Made by a program: the position numbers and the translations under genes. Shown here in pieces: positions 43,995-57,500 of a stretch of 64,000 nucleotides of DNA (its first letter is position 1; each line of letters begins with the position of its first letter). The notes under the pieces are model-generated. The model did not search any database, was not told where the DNA came from, and was given only the letters and a program-made list of their open reading frames with translations. The stretch comes from Saccharina japonica (taxonomy: Eukaryota > Sar > Phaeophyceae > Laminariales > Laminariaceae), in assembly GCA_008828725.1 (NCBI GenBank), contig MEHQ01004185.1, positions 106,234 through 170,233 of the forward strand. The letters are read 5' to 3'.

Positions 43995-44329
43995 TGCACC
44001 TCTACCGTAGCATGCGCCCTTGGATCCACCTCCTGGTCGGAGGAACTACCCAGAACAGGGCATGCCTCGTAATCGTTAAATCCGGCGTGCAAGTGTTTGC
44101 AAGGTCATTTCGATACCAGGCATCGTAGAACACCGCGCGACTGTGAATCGGGCTCACTATATGTAGGTGTCAACATTTCTCCAAGAAATCGGTTGTTTGC
44201 TTCTCTCAACGTGAGGCGCCTCAGAGGATGCAGGCGCTATCTCTACGGCAGAAGGCGCCAGGGGTGGTCTTTGTTCGTTCGCCGGATAAAAACAAAGGTT
44301 CCGTGCCACCATCGGTGGGTCCTTCGCCG

Positions 44330-47101
44330 TCATCGGCGTCCATGACCGTGTACGGCCACTTTAGCGACGACGCCTCCGAGGTAGATGAGGCTGTCGTCGG
44401 TGCAATCCTCTGGCACCGTCAGCCCAGGTGTTTTGAACAGGCGTTTACGGTACGGCCAGTCCGTATCGACGCGCTTTGAGGCCGTCGCCCGCCACCCAGT
44501 CGGACTGCTCATATATCTGCCCTCCTCGCCGCCGCTCGGTGCCACTGTGACTGGCTCTTGTTTCCCGTCGAAAAAATATGTTTGTTGTGGGCGTAAACCA
44601 AATACGGAAATCACTGTATGGTGCATGTATAGTGTATGCTGTACGACAGTACTTGTTTACCCTAAGTCAAAAACGAAACATTACATTATGCACGCTGAAA
44701 AGTGCTACTTTGACTGTACCGCGTCCTGATGCGCGCTCGCATTCCATCGTGGACGTGGAAAGTAACCGCCAGCACGTTTGGCGGTACGCCGAACCGAGGG
44801 AGCACGGTCCACAAGAGAGAGAGAGAGCTCGGTCGCCTGAATCGAATAAATTTGGCAATGTCGCCGAAGTGTGTGTAAAAGAAGGTGATATTTTTTCGCG
44901 CCAACCGATGAAGTCGTCTGACCACGAAGATCATATGTCGACCGTTGCGGTGTGAAACCCCGCTTCTCCTCGGGTAGGATACCCTCCCGTTCGCTGTAAG
45001 TGCCAAGATGATTACCTTGAGAGGAGAAAGTTGTAAGCATGTGCCACGAGGGATATGTATTGATGATTGCCGCACTCCGTCCGGTCCTTCTTCATGTGCA
45101 GCACTATAATCGTGCCATATTTCCACTCTTGCAGGGTATGCCCCCGCCCCGCCATATATCGACCACACTGTCATGGAGCTGTTCCAGTACAAGGCGGTTG
45201 TCATCGCAATCTTTGCGGTGGGTTTGGGCAGTTCAGCAGGGAGCTCATCGGATCCAACAGCCATTCAGTTTGGCATGTTCTTCATGGTTTTCTCCACCTC
45301 AAAAGTCGAAGGTATACCATCGAGGGGTGGGCACGTAGGCCACATCTTGAGCTCTTCGGTGATGTTCGGGTCGAGCGCTGGCGACATGCTGGAGTGTAGA
45401 GCAAAGTTCAGGACCGCTGTACCCACCGGTTACGAATGAGGTACCATGTCATGAAGCAGTATGCCCTCTTTAATCTCGATGTATTGAGAGTTGCACAATG
45501 CATCCCTCTCGAACTGTGTCCCCTCGAGGTGCCTGTAGAAACCAGCCTATTCACCATATTTGATTCACACCTCAACTTAATTGGCGAATTCCTTCGAGGG
45601 TCTCTGCACAGTCTCGATCCTCACGCGCGTAAGGTGTTTCCCAGCAGCTTTCTGAGTCCTCTTGATGTTGCGGTTGCCTGAATCTGCCCGCAACAACTAT
45701 CTCGGGGCTCCCCTTTCCTACCACGCCACAAAGACGCACGCCTTCGTGTCACGGCTAGCACACCACCCCGTCGGTCTTTGACCGCGCTTCGGACGTGGCG
45801 CCATGTTAGCGGCTGTCAATATCACCCCTTCAGTGAATGTTGTAGCCGTTCCATCTAAACTCGTGCGAGGGGGAAGGGACGCGTGCTACGATAGAGGTAG
45901 CCCTTTTTCGGCGGAATCAGTTTCGGAATGACGAGGCGTGTCTTAACCCAAAACAGTCGGAATTTCAGTATTGCGTTGCAATATATTTCGCTGGTATACT
46001 TTATAGGCCATGGGACTGTTCATCGGGGTGTAACACTTGCGTTTTCCTTCAAAATCGGTTGTTGGGTGGGGTACACAGAGCTCTTCAAGTGATCACCCTC
46101 AGAAAACAAAAGGCACCTCAACCGTAGCATGCGCCTAGGGGTCTGAATCTCTCGATGGAGGCCCCCCGACGCTGGGGGTTCGCATTCACAGTTGTTGGAG
46201 GTCGATCGCCCGCCCGACCTTCTCTCTCTCTCTCTTGTGGTGGTTAGGGGGCAAATGATCCAAGCATCAAGGTTTGCTGCGACAAGGTTGTGATCTGATT
46301 CCGGTTTCGCTACAGGAGGTCAGTGTACAGTGACATTTCGTACGAGTGATCTGTCGGTTTGCCGCGTGAGTGTCATACTGCAGGCAGTAACGATCTATCC
46401 CGAGATTTGCACTTTGGAAGATGTACAGAAGAATATGAGATTCCATGTCTGGGTGCACTGAAAAACGTGTTGACGAGAGCCAAAAGTTGGAGTTATGATA
46501 ATCCCAACAGTCGCCGTCCGTTGTCATTCAGCGTGTCCTGCCCGTATGCACTCGGTACCTTGCTATTGGGAAATGCTTTCCCCCTTCTGCCAGTGGAGCG
46601 TTAGCGTCCATCATGACGCGTAGATGGTCTCCTTCAGGCACTTCAGCAGCTGTGCTGCCTAGTGCGGTTCAAAAGAGGTATTTGTCTCGGGACTGATTCG
46701 TCACTACCTGTCGGAACGTACGCATCCACAAAGAAAAGTACATCCATTCGATCCCCCCTTCAAGTTTAGACGCACCTTCGTGAGCAAAGCACTGATATGC
46801 TGCGTAGCCAGTCTATCCTTCTCCACATCCTGCAAGATCGGCTCCTTGATGGCTAGCCCTGTTCTGGGCTGACCCTTGGCGTCGGTAACATCTCCGCCAG
46901 CTTCACCGCTGCAGTACACGGCGCACGTCGCTGCTGTGAACCCATTTGGCCCATCCCTTCTCGTCTCCGGCAATCCGACAAAATTACACACGCTTTGTGT
47001 GAAGACTTCTGCAGTGTTATCTCCTCGGCAGGTCCGAGACCGCCCATGCCTTGGAAGGCCAGAGTGCAAACGCTGAATGTGCCCACGGTCAACTCGCCCA
47101 T
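44330..47101 (-). pseudogene. Decayed non-LTR retrotransposon (endonuclease and reverse transcriptase)
   Basis: Read on the minus strand. At 47101-46704, in two frames, LTVGTFSVCTLAF, VGLPETRRDG, AVYCSGEAGG and GLAIKE match the start of an APE-type endonuclease of non-LTR elements. Near 46350, LTRQTDR fits the end of that domain. At 45264-44686, AVGSDELPAEL, GILPEEKRGFTPQRST (other frame), FVVRRLHRLARK and RFGVPPNVLAVTFHVHDGMR match reverse transcriptase. At about 44390, DSLIYLGGVV fits its C-terminal part. Several frameshifts and stops are present, a family A element interrupts it, and I find no YADD catalytic motif, so it is inactive. Confidence 0.8.
45878..46135 (+). mobile_element. Family A MITE inside the dead retrotransposon
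   Basis: From GACGCGTGCTACGATAGAGG to CAACCGTAGCATGCGCC. Flanks AAGG and TAGG suggest a 4-bp duplication with one mismatch. Confidence 0.75.
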
Positions 47102-48342
47102 TCGAGTGTTATCTACTCGTAGGGACCCTGTGCACCGCTCGATGAACTCGCCGCGTTTTTCGGCCCCTCCAGTTTTTTCGTGCAGCAGCTTTCAACTACG
47201 TATCCAACATTCTTCCATTACCTGATTCGGTTTTTGCATTGCTTCCAAAGTGCCGGGCGCAGCACTCCCGACTCCCGACCCGTCACATCTGTCTCCACCA
47301 TGTCCTTCGGGTTGTTTACTCGGTTAGAACCTCCTAGTATTTCTACCCCCAGTGCTACTACTTTGTACTCGTACGTAAGGATCCCGGGTTTTCCACACGA
47401 CGGGGCCCCTTCGTTGCCACAGGCCAGAAAGGCCGCGGATAAACTACGAGTAATCCGCGATTATTGGGGTGCAATCCCCGTCAGCTCGACTATGCCACCG
47501 CATAACGAGCAAAGGCAGTACACAGAGGAGGTCAGCGCCCCACACATGCACAGATACTGGTACCACAGGACGAGGTTTCGGGTATAGGTACCCCAGTATA
47601 TGCATAATACCCAACTCTGGTCAAATCAAGAAGGTCCATGGGGAGGGGAAAGGAGGAACGTACCACAAGATTCGTCCACATCGTTCGAGTACCAGTGGTA
47701 CGCAGTGCGAGGTACTGTACCTGGTATACACAGGTTTGGCTGAACCATGACACCGTGTGCTGTATGTGCTGTACACTGCGCACGCTGTCCATCCTTACGC
47801 TCGAGCTCGCCGGGTGTCTCGCAGTCTGGCCTCGGGAGCCTTGAACGTCGCCATTGCGCCGCATTTCCGACCGAGAACCGAAGTTTCCCACACATTCATA
47901 CGTAAATACGTACGTACAACGAATTAAGACATAATCGGAATTATCGTACGGAATACGCGCGGAATTCGGAATAAATACAAACCCCCACACAGCAGCAGTT
48001 GCCGTTAGCTTTTTTGGTACTCTGTGGCCGTTCTGCTTCTGCTGGCCAGGTCGAGGGAAGAAAAAAAAGCAGGGAATTCAGTGAGCTTGGGGACAGCACT
48101 CGGACAGGCTAGCCGGAGCAAGCGAGCGAGCGGCGAGTAGAGCAGAGGCTTCATTCGGTCCGCCCAGGACCCTACCGCCTTCTAGCCTCCCGAGGCAACC
48201 GTGGCTGACCCGTGTTGGCCGGGTCGAGTTCTTCTACCTCTTGTCGTGTGACGTGAAAAAAACTGGACAAACGTGGGGAGAAATAAAGCTATCACGTTAT
48301 TATTATACCGCCTTCAAAGACCACGCCGGGGGCAGCACAGCC
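47102..48342 (+). other. Spacer and presumed 5' region of the SANT-domain gene
   Basis: No coding sequence is assigned. The left part may be the 5' region of the minus-strand retrotransposon. An open frame upstream of ATG 48343 continues in phase but has no earlier in-frame ATG near it, so it is read as 5' leader. Confidence 0.35.
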
Positions 48343-48558
48343 ATGGCAGGCAAAGGGAGGCATGACGATCGGGAGGCAGAAGAATCAGCCACGGAGGGGG
48401 CGCTGGCTGGGTGCTCGCCGGCGTCCCTGACTTCGCCGATGTCGAGCTACGGTGGTAGCAGGGGGTCGCTGGAGCCGAGCTGCTCGCTGGACAAGTTTAT
48501 GGAGGTGCTCGAGACGCTGTCTCCCGATGGACAACAGTTGCAGTTGGATAAGCGGCAG
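48343..48558 (+). CDS. SANT gene exon 1
   Basis: 72 codons from CAGCCATGG, a good start context, to CAG/GTCAGT, phase 0. MAGKGRHDDREAEESATEGA, then Ser-rich sequence and LDKFMEVLETLSPDGQ. Confidence 0.65.
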
Positions 48559-51500
48559 GTCAGTTCTTATAGTGTAGCATTGCATATGATAGGTGGCGAT
48601 ACCAGACAGCAATTCCGCGACCAGGAGCAGGAGCAGCAGCAGTAGCAACAGTAGTTCATGCTAAGTCCAGGCCCACCTGGTTGTCTGCGGCTGCGCCATG
48701 GCCTGCTCCGCGAGCACCGCCAGCTCTCGAGGCGCGTGTTGCCAAACAGGCAAGCTGCGACTGACACAACAGCAGTCAAACAACGTACGAAGTCGCATCA
48801 CCATATTCGTGCCCTGCTGTGTGTGTTTTCCTTTTCTTTTCAAACCTTCCTCGTCAGAGAGAAGCGAACGCCCGGGTTTGGCGCGTACATACCCCACTAG
48901 CTCCTTCCATCCGTTGACCCACCCACATAGCCAGAGTGTGTATTGCATATTCACAGTTTTTACCTTTGCTGCATTCAAAGTGCCTCGATTATCGACTGCT
49001 GTGGTCGGCCTCTCGATAGTTTACAAGGTGGCTTGAGGAGGAGGAGCGTTTGGTATCATATCGTACGTACCTAGGGATTGGCAGGCTGACTGCTGTTGTT
49101 GTTTTACGTGCTCCTGAAGAGTACTCGTATATACACTGCTGTTCTGTTGTACGCCAGCAGGAGCAGCGCGTAGACCTACCAGGTGTATCCTGTACATGTA
49201 CAGCAGTTGTTGAGTGTGTCAAGCTCCGTGTTACGTATGGCACTTATTGCCCACGTCCACAGCAGGCGCATCAGTCAAAACAGTCAGGCAGGCCAAGGCG
49301 TCCCTTTTACCTTTCTTTCCCCAAAAACTTGCCACCAGTTGACCAATTGAACCAATTCGGTGTGGTTTTGGCAGAAAGAAGCAACCGTATCACGAAACGA
49401 GCAGATAGCCGCGCAGCACCACCAGCACCAGAGCTATGATCAGCAGCACCAGCACTAATACTGTTGCTGTAATGTACAGCACCAGCAGAACAGGGGGTGA
49501 TAATCTAGACTAACGCTGCAACATATGTTTATGCATGGCGAAGGCAGGCAAACCCGTTGGTTTGGCTATGTACTGGTACGTATTGATAATGCGGTTGGGT
49601 CATTTTTATGAAATTGCCTCCGCAAACCTCTCCCGCCGGTGCAGACGATCGCCGTGGGTAGAGGACGGGGGAGGAAGGGGGGCGGTCGAAACGGTTCGCC
49701 TAGCTAGGCAGTCAAAACAGGTCGTACGAACTGTGGTATGTCACGTACTTGCTTGTGCTTGCTGCACATCAGGTTGTGCAGCAGCAGCAGAAGTACGGAC
49801 TAGATTGACGCTACCACGTACCACCAGGTACGGCAGGTAGTGGTGCTATGGAAGTTATTTGTGTCACCAGACATGCGGTTTGACCCCCTCCCGCCGCTGT
49901 ACGTAGTGTGTATTTGTACGTATCGACGGTGTAGCAGCAGTGACGCGGAGATAATCACACCCAGCCCATAGGTACTGCTGTAAGCGTACCTGGTGTGTAT
50001 AAACGTATACAAGTACGTTAACAGCGGTACAGCAGTCTCACGCCAGGTAGCAGCATGCAGCTACGTGTACTATTAATAGAGTAAGTCCCAGCAGAAGGGT
50101 CTGTTTACTGCTGTTACGTAGGGCTGAGACACTTCCAGTACTACTACTGCTCCCGGTGCTACTGCTGCACCTGGTACTCGCAGTACTACTGCTGTGTACC
50201 GGCAGTACTACGAGTATCGACACTAGCTGAGAGCTGCCAGTGCCTCAATGCTGCCGGTACTTTGGCTACTTAACGTATTTACGCCCACGATAACGCCTCC
50301 TACGGCGATGGAAACCCATCAGAATGCACGGCGCCGAAAGAGGTGCACGCAAAAAAGCAGAGAAACGGCCACACACTTGATCCACCTGTTCTCATCTTTG
50401 TAGAGTCAATCTACCACCCAGGAATTGCCTTTGGAATATGTACGGTATAAGCCAACACAACATACTGTAGTTGTGTTGGTATGTTTTAGCTCTACGTATA
50501 TACGTAGCGCGGCCGAATCGCGTTGAAACATGCCTCCGCCGGAGCATCTCCAGCGGGGGTGGGGGCTCCGGCAAGGCCCCCCACCAGCCGGGGGAGGCGG
50601 TGATCTCGTCTTCGCCGCGATCAGTACACTGCTCGGACGCAGGGTACTGATTGCCGACGAAGCCAGTACATACAGTACAGGCTGGGCCTACCAGGGCCCA
50701 GCCCTGTTTGTACTCTGCAGTATATGGTTTCAAACTGGTATGACATTGAGGTCCACTGCTGTGGCCATAATTTCGGTGCATTACGTACGACGCGTAAGCG
50801 GTAAACAACTGCACAAATTGCTGCGATTTTCCACGAGTATGGAGGCTTTATCTTGGTCCTCGCACAGGGGCAAGGGGGGCAGGGGAGCGAGCCGTGGGTG
50901 GTGCCAATGGATTTCTGTTTCTATGTCTGGTGTGAGTGCAGGGCGGAAGTCGCTTCCGCCCTGCCCTCAGACCCAGTACTTCATGTAGGACCTGCTAGTT
51001 CTGCTGCTATTTTTGCTGCTACTGTTGTGTCTGGTGGTGTGTGTTGGGCTTTTAACCTATTAATAGTGTTCGTTGCCACCTTGCACCTCTGCTGCTTTGT
51101 GTACCAAGTACATGATACTTGTGGTTTGTTTTCATTGGTAGGGTCTCGCGTAGAAAAGCCTAAAACCCAAGTAAGCAAAAAAAAATGAGTTTTCCGCAAC
51201 ACCACTGTCTGCAGCAGTAATGGTATGTATGTACTGGTCGATAAAATGTCGCGAAACGGCAGTTCTGACGGGTTTTGTATAGTAACGGCGTGCTGCACCC
51301 GCCACCCAAAAGCCAAAAAAAAAAGTTCCCGTACTCCATACCGTTTCGTGCAACAATCTCGACGACGATGGATGAATCGATGTCTTCACGCACGAACTCA
51401 ACCCAACCATCGCGCCTTCGCCGCCAACCAATGTGAACAGAGCATGGAGAGCGCCGAGCAGCAGCTGTCAGGGGGGAGAGGAGCAGGAGCGCGGGGTCGG

Positions 51501-54500
51501 TCCGGCAGCGGCGCCAGCACCGCTAGCTCCAGTCTCGCGGCCTCTTCCAGCCGCCGCAGCAGCAGCAGCAGCCGCAGTCGCAGCAGCAGCACTAAGGGAA
51601 CGGAGAGCAGCGGCGGCGGCGGCGGCGGGGGGGGTGGTGGCTTAGACAGCGGTGGAGGCGTTGGCTTGGGCGCGGGTGGGGGCGGGGAAGGCAGCGGCCA
51701 AGTTGCGACGCCGACGGTTACAAAATCGCTTTCGTCGGTTTCGAGCTCCGCTTCGTCAGGTTTGCAAACCCTGCCGTCGCCGTCGGGTTTGAGGACCCCC
51801 CGCGCTCACGGCCACTTTACGCGGCCAAGACGGTTTTCCCCGATCAAGATGGAGGCGTCGCCCTCGGCGTCGATGATGGGGGCGAGGTTAGGGGCGGAAG
51901 CCGGGTGTGGGGGGAGGCGACGAGAGAGCTCGGGGGTGGCGAGCGGGTCCCTGTCGAGGTCGCCGAAGTGAGTGGGCGTGTTTGATTGTTCGTGCTGAGT
52001 GTTGGCGGCGGATTTTGTCGCTGGTGGTGTGGTTGGTGTTGGTGTTGCTGGTGGTGTTGTTGGTATTGTTGTTGCTGATGGTATCACCCTGCGCGAGGTT
52101 TGTTTTGTCCTTGTGGGATTTCAGACGGGGGGAAAAAAAGGTACTCTGCTAAGTCAGTAGCCACGCATTGAAACGGGCGGGAAACGGGACGGTGACCAAC
52201 ACTGATACCAAATGTATTCGCACCTCGAACGGATAATTATCTACTTGGGAAACTGCAGATCGTTTATTACGGGTGACCATAGTAAATCGGATATTTGTTG
52301 GTCAAAATTGGGGAACATATAGGTTCTTGTGTGTGTCGTAGGGTCCTGTTTACTCTAGGTCCCCCGTTAGACGTACCTGGTAGTTATTTCTCCTGCCGAT
52401 GTGAGAGGTCGTGTGGAATGAGCAATAGTACAGATCCAACCCCAGGAAAACATGCGCTAAATACTACTGGTACAGATACTACGAGTGCCACCCGGAAACA
52501 TGACCTACTACTGAACTGTACGTCGTACATATATACCTGGTACAATGTAGCGAATATCGTAGGTCTGCCTTGAAAGGTCTATTGCTTATGGATCATGAAG
52601 TGGAAATCGATGATCTGTCCGTGGTTGTGAAATGTTTATCGACTAAATGTTGATAATATGACCGCAACTTTTGTTGTCGTTTTTTGTTGTTGTTGTCACT
52701 TTGCGCGCGTGGTTCTAAACGCGGTTTTTTGGAAGCTTCTTAGGCGTGGAAGTGACGCTGAGGCTGCTGCCTCAAACTTGCAGCCACCACGGCCAACGCA
52801 TGCAGACAACTTGAGATGTTTTCGGTAGACGCATGGGTCGGCCTTTGCAAGTTACCCGGTGGTGTCGAGAAAACCAGCTTCGAAATTGAAATTATTCCGA
52901 GGAGGGGGGTGGGGGGTGGTATCATGCGCGTTGTACCTCGCGTTACTTGTACCGTGTATATACCGGATAGACTATTAATAACTGTTGTTGCTACAAAGGC
53001 AGCGACAGGACAACTCACGAAAAATAATACTGGTACGTACATATATAATACCTGGTATATACTTATACGTATCAGTGATCTCTGGAGGTGTGGTGTATCG
53101 TTTTCTCCTTTGCACGGACGCCCCTCGTATATATTTCATACATGTGTTGAAACATAAAATAACGCAGGGTTATGATACATGCTTGCAGTACGGGACACCC
53201 CAGCAGTATCATAGTAAATGGGACCAGACATTGTTGTCAAAATAGGGAAATACTGGTATGAAATACTAAGTATATAGTTTAATTAGCGTGTACCGTAGGT
53301 TCTATTTACTATGAATACGAGGTCCCCCGTAAAAATAGAGAAAATCATCCCGCCCAACAAGAAGCTGAACCACGAGAAACAACCATGGAATATGTACGCA
53401 ACAAAGGCCTGTACCATACGCTTTTCGACAAATGCTGCGTACATGCGTACCAAGTCTGTGCATGCACCAGGCAGTTGTGTACAGCGCAGGAATACTCGTA
53501 GAATTGCGGAGGACCGTAGTAATTAGGACCAAATATTGTTGGTAGAAATAGGTCGGTATATACTCGTAGGTTGTTTGTGTTTACCCTACGAAGGCCCTAT
53601 ATATTGTGCCCCCCATAATAGAGAATGCGTCCCTTTGGACTGGAAGACATCGTAAGAAGCAAGCACTAGTTTGTAAAGGTGCCCGTAGTACTCTACAGCT
53701 GTCGCCAGTAATTCGCGAAGCAGGCGTGTTTGATATTTGCAGGGCTGCTCACGGGTGGGGTCAAACCTCGCGGGCCAGCTTGGGTCGGGTCGGGTAAGGG
53801 TGACCCTTCCCGACCCGTGAGAGTTTGTAAACCTGCTGACCCGACACCGACCCGACCCGACCCGACCCGCTCAATTAAAAAAAAATCCTGACCCGACCCG
53901 CGGGTAGGGTCATGACGTCATGACCCGTGAAACGCCGAATGTTTGTAACTGTCGACAGCTTGCGCGCGCTGGTGGAGCCTCGATTGGTCGAACAAAAAAA
54001 ATCGCCGGTCCTTGTTTCTTTCGTTTGAGACCGGCGCACGGTGGACGCTTCAGGCAACTCGAAAGGGGTCCTACCTTCTTGTGTTTTTGGCGCTGTCATA
54101 TGTAGAAACTCGCGTTCTTCGCTTGTAAAATATTTTTGAGTAAAATATCGAAACCGGTACTACTGCTGTCTGTATACTCTACAGTTTTGGCGCTGTCATA
54201 CTTAAAAATTCATGTTTGCTTTCGTTTACAATACATCAACACGAACCAATACTACCAGTTGGATACTACTGCTGTCTGTGACGGGGGGTTTTTTTCGTAT
54301 TATTTTTTTCCATTCCCGATGTTGCAGGCGCAAGCGAAGCTACTCGCAGCTGGCGTCGTACGGATACGACAACGGAGTACCCTCCCCGTTCCCCAGCGAC
54401 GGGGGATCAAAGTGCACCTCCAAGGTCTTGTCGAACTCCAGCCTCACCGTGCATAAGGACGGGGCGTACATGCAGGTAGGTCGGGCTTGGTTTGGGTGGG

Positions 54501-57500
54501 AGGGAAAAGCTAACGCGTCAGGCAGATAGATCACTATCTACATCATCTACTGTAGATCCTGATCCTGCCGTTAAGATTTGTTGTTCGGGAGCTGTGTAGG
54601 TACAGATACAACTCAGTAAACATGTGATAGATCGTGCAGATTACCGTATACGGATCCCGCCCGGCCGGATGACCTGGGTCATGTTCAGATCATGAATCTG
54701 TCTGCCCAGAAGGGCCTAGATTATCAAGTGGTGATCGGTGATTTGTCCCGTGTGTGGAAACGTAGGAAGTGGAGCAAAGCCAAGCAATGGTGGGAATGGA
54801 GGACCCAGAGCACAGAGAAGTAAACATTTTGTAGCCGTTCTGATAGTGTTTCGGGGACGACAATGGTAACGCCTCCGCTTTTTTTCCGTGCAAACCCGCT
54901 CTTCTCCCACCTCTATTATTATCCCTACCTCAAACCCCACCACCACCCCTGCCCCTACCGGCACCCCCTTATCCCCCCCCGATCCCCTCAAACCCCTTGC
55001 CCTCCCCGTACCCCCCCCCTGTCCCCCAAATCATGCATTCGATGTTGTCATCCATATGCAAGAAAGTACGCAGAAAGTGCTGAAATCCGCCTCACAAGCG
55101 GCCGTTAGTAGGATGCTGGTCACCCTTCATGCGACTCGCCGAGCACCTCACTCACTGCGCTCCGCGCTTCGTGCGAGCAAAGTCTGCCCTGTTTCGTGAA
55201 CACCCTATGTGCTTGCTTTTCCTTGCATTGTAGGGGTGCGAGGGTGTATGAAACGAGTACACCCCCCGCCCTTGCCCCCACCCCCCAACCCTAAGCCACC
55301 ATTGTCCCTATCCCTGTTTTTTCCCCCATCACCACCTCTTCGTCCACCCTCACCCCCACTCCCCTCCCAAATAGTTCCAGCCAGTATTTCCAGCCAGTGT
55401 ATATGCTGGAAAACAATAGTCCAGACATTATCTCCAACCATAGTTTCCAGCCAGTATTTCCAACCAGTATCCCGAACCAGTATTTTCAACGGACGGCGAC
55501 AAGCAAAGCCGTCCCGACAGCATCTCTAACCATAATTTCCAGCCAGTATTTCCAACCAGTATTTCCAACCAGTATCCCGAACCAGTATTTTCAACCGACG
55601 GCGACAAGCAAAGCCGTCCCGACGGCATCTCCAACCGAAATCTCCAACCAGTATTTCCATCCAGTATTTCCAACCAGTTTCTCCTACCGGTATTTCCAAC
55701 CAGTTTCATCAACCAGTGTCCCCAACCAATACGTACGTCTAACCAGTGACCACCCGCCGCCTTTCCCCTTCCGCTGTTTTAAACAGGTGACCTTCGATGA
55801 CACACACCGCTTCGCGAGCGAGGAGGATCCGTCCCTCAATAATTTCGGGGCGAGCTTGATGAGCGATAGGTTTTTGGCGACGCCTGAGCAGACGGAGGGC
55901 AGGAAAGACATCGACCAGGCCCTGAGCCTTTTGCAGCTGTCCGGCGGCAGCAGTACTCAGGTGAAAACTAAAGTACTGGTTGCAGATACTGTTTGGAACT
56001 AAAACACTGGTTGGAGATACTGGTGGGAAATAAAACACTGGTTGGAGATACTGGTTGGAACTAAAACACTGGTTGGACATACTGGTTGGAACTAAAGTAC
56101 TGGTTGGAGATACTGGTTGGACCTAAAGTACTGGTTAGGAGAACTGGTTGACGAGGGTGGTTAGCGTTGCTGGTTGGAATGGGCTGGGGGTACTGCGTGG
56201 ACTACCGCTCAGACATGCCGGCTAGGGTTATTCGTGTAAATGCCTTAGGTGTACTACGACTTACCTCTCTTTGAATGTCTGCCTGATCGGCGAAAACCCG
56301 ACATGCTCCATCCCGGCATTGAAGGGATGCAAGGGTCTATGGTCATGCGACTACGGCCATGCATGAAAATGAAGTACACCCCCACCCACCCCTGCTATGG
56401 CTCTGTCTTATGTTTGATTCAATGCTTGACCGTGAGCCTAAAACCGTGCTGGTCTTTCTCTCTTAACACAGTCGTTCCCTCGGTTTGTCTTATTTTTCTG
56501 CTCGTGTCCTGTTCTGCCCTGCCATGTCTCGTTCCGTCCTGCTTTCCGCAGTCGGAGTTCACGCGGTCTGCGAGGCGTAACAGCGGACAGCAATCCGGGG
56601 GAAAGGGATCCCCAGGACCTGCCAGTGCTCTGTTCCCCCCGCTCCATGCCCAGGCAAGAGAGAGAGGGAGAGAGAGAGAGAGAGAGAGAGACGAGGAAGG
56701 GGGGGAGGGGGGGCGGGATGTTGCAGGAAAAAAAGCAGGTTTTCATTGAGAGAGATGGGGGCAGGAGGAGGGAAAGAGAGAGGGATACGTAGAGAAAGGG
56801 AGAGATGACTGGATGGAGCCAAAACGTTGCTGATTGTTTTTCAGCAGGGATTATTCATCTGCTTGCTGTGAGGCTTTAGTTGTTGTCTCTTTTTTTGTGT
56901 GTTCACGCGTTATGCTGTCACCCTTTGTTTTTCCCCACCTCAACCCCCCCCCTTCCTCACCCCCAACACAGATGTGTATAAGAGACAGACCTTCTTGTGT
57001 TTTTGGCGCTGTCATATGCCGTTGGCGTAGCGGAGAGGGAGCTGTCAGCCAAGATTCGGGGCGGGGGAGGGCGGGGTACAGGCGTGTGTGGCGGATTGGC
57101 CGCGATGCCGGCGGGGTGAGTTACCTGTCGTAGGGGGGGGAGGAGGCTATCCCAGACTTGGCTGGGGCGGGGGGGGTGGGCGTACTCATTTGTTTGTTTG
57201 CCTTAGTTCATCTTGACCATTTGACCACGACCATCGCCTTTTCGAGAACGCGAGCACTTGGCTGGGGGGGGGGGGCCTGTTCAAGCAATAGCGAGTGCTG
57301 CGGGGTTGGGGGGGGGGGGCTGTCAAGGGTTCGAGGGTAAGGCTGTGGGCGGAGTGTACCCGTACCATGCATGGCCGTAGTCGTACAACCTCAGGCCGTT
57401 GCATCCCTACAAGGCAGGGACGGAGCACGTCGGATTTTTCGCCGACCAGGCAGACATTGCTCGCGACAAGCGCGAAGCGCCGTTAGGTTTGTTGTGCGAG

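Larger units (their letters stand above)
43211..44018 (+). mobile_element. Outer family A MITE of a triple nest, duplication CTTG
   Basis: Starts GACGCGTGCTACGATAGAGG and ends CTACCGTAGCATGCGCC, with CTTG at 43207-43210 and 44019-44022. Its right terminus is separated by the middle element at 43462-43994. Confidence 0.85.
51968..54327 (+). other. SANT gene intron 2
   Basis: Holds three family B copies and a GGGTCG-rich segment with a 20-bp palindrome. No exon recognised. Confidence 0.5.

Noticed and set aside
44097..45681. Short + strand frames across the retrotransposon
   Set aside because: They are antisense to the endonuclease and reverse transcriptase blocks, which explain the sequence better.
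54863..55529. Pro-rich + strand frames
   Set aside because: Readings of C-rich intron sequence and repeat D.
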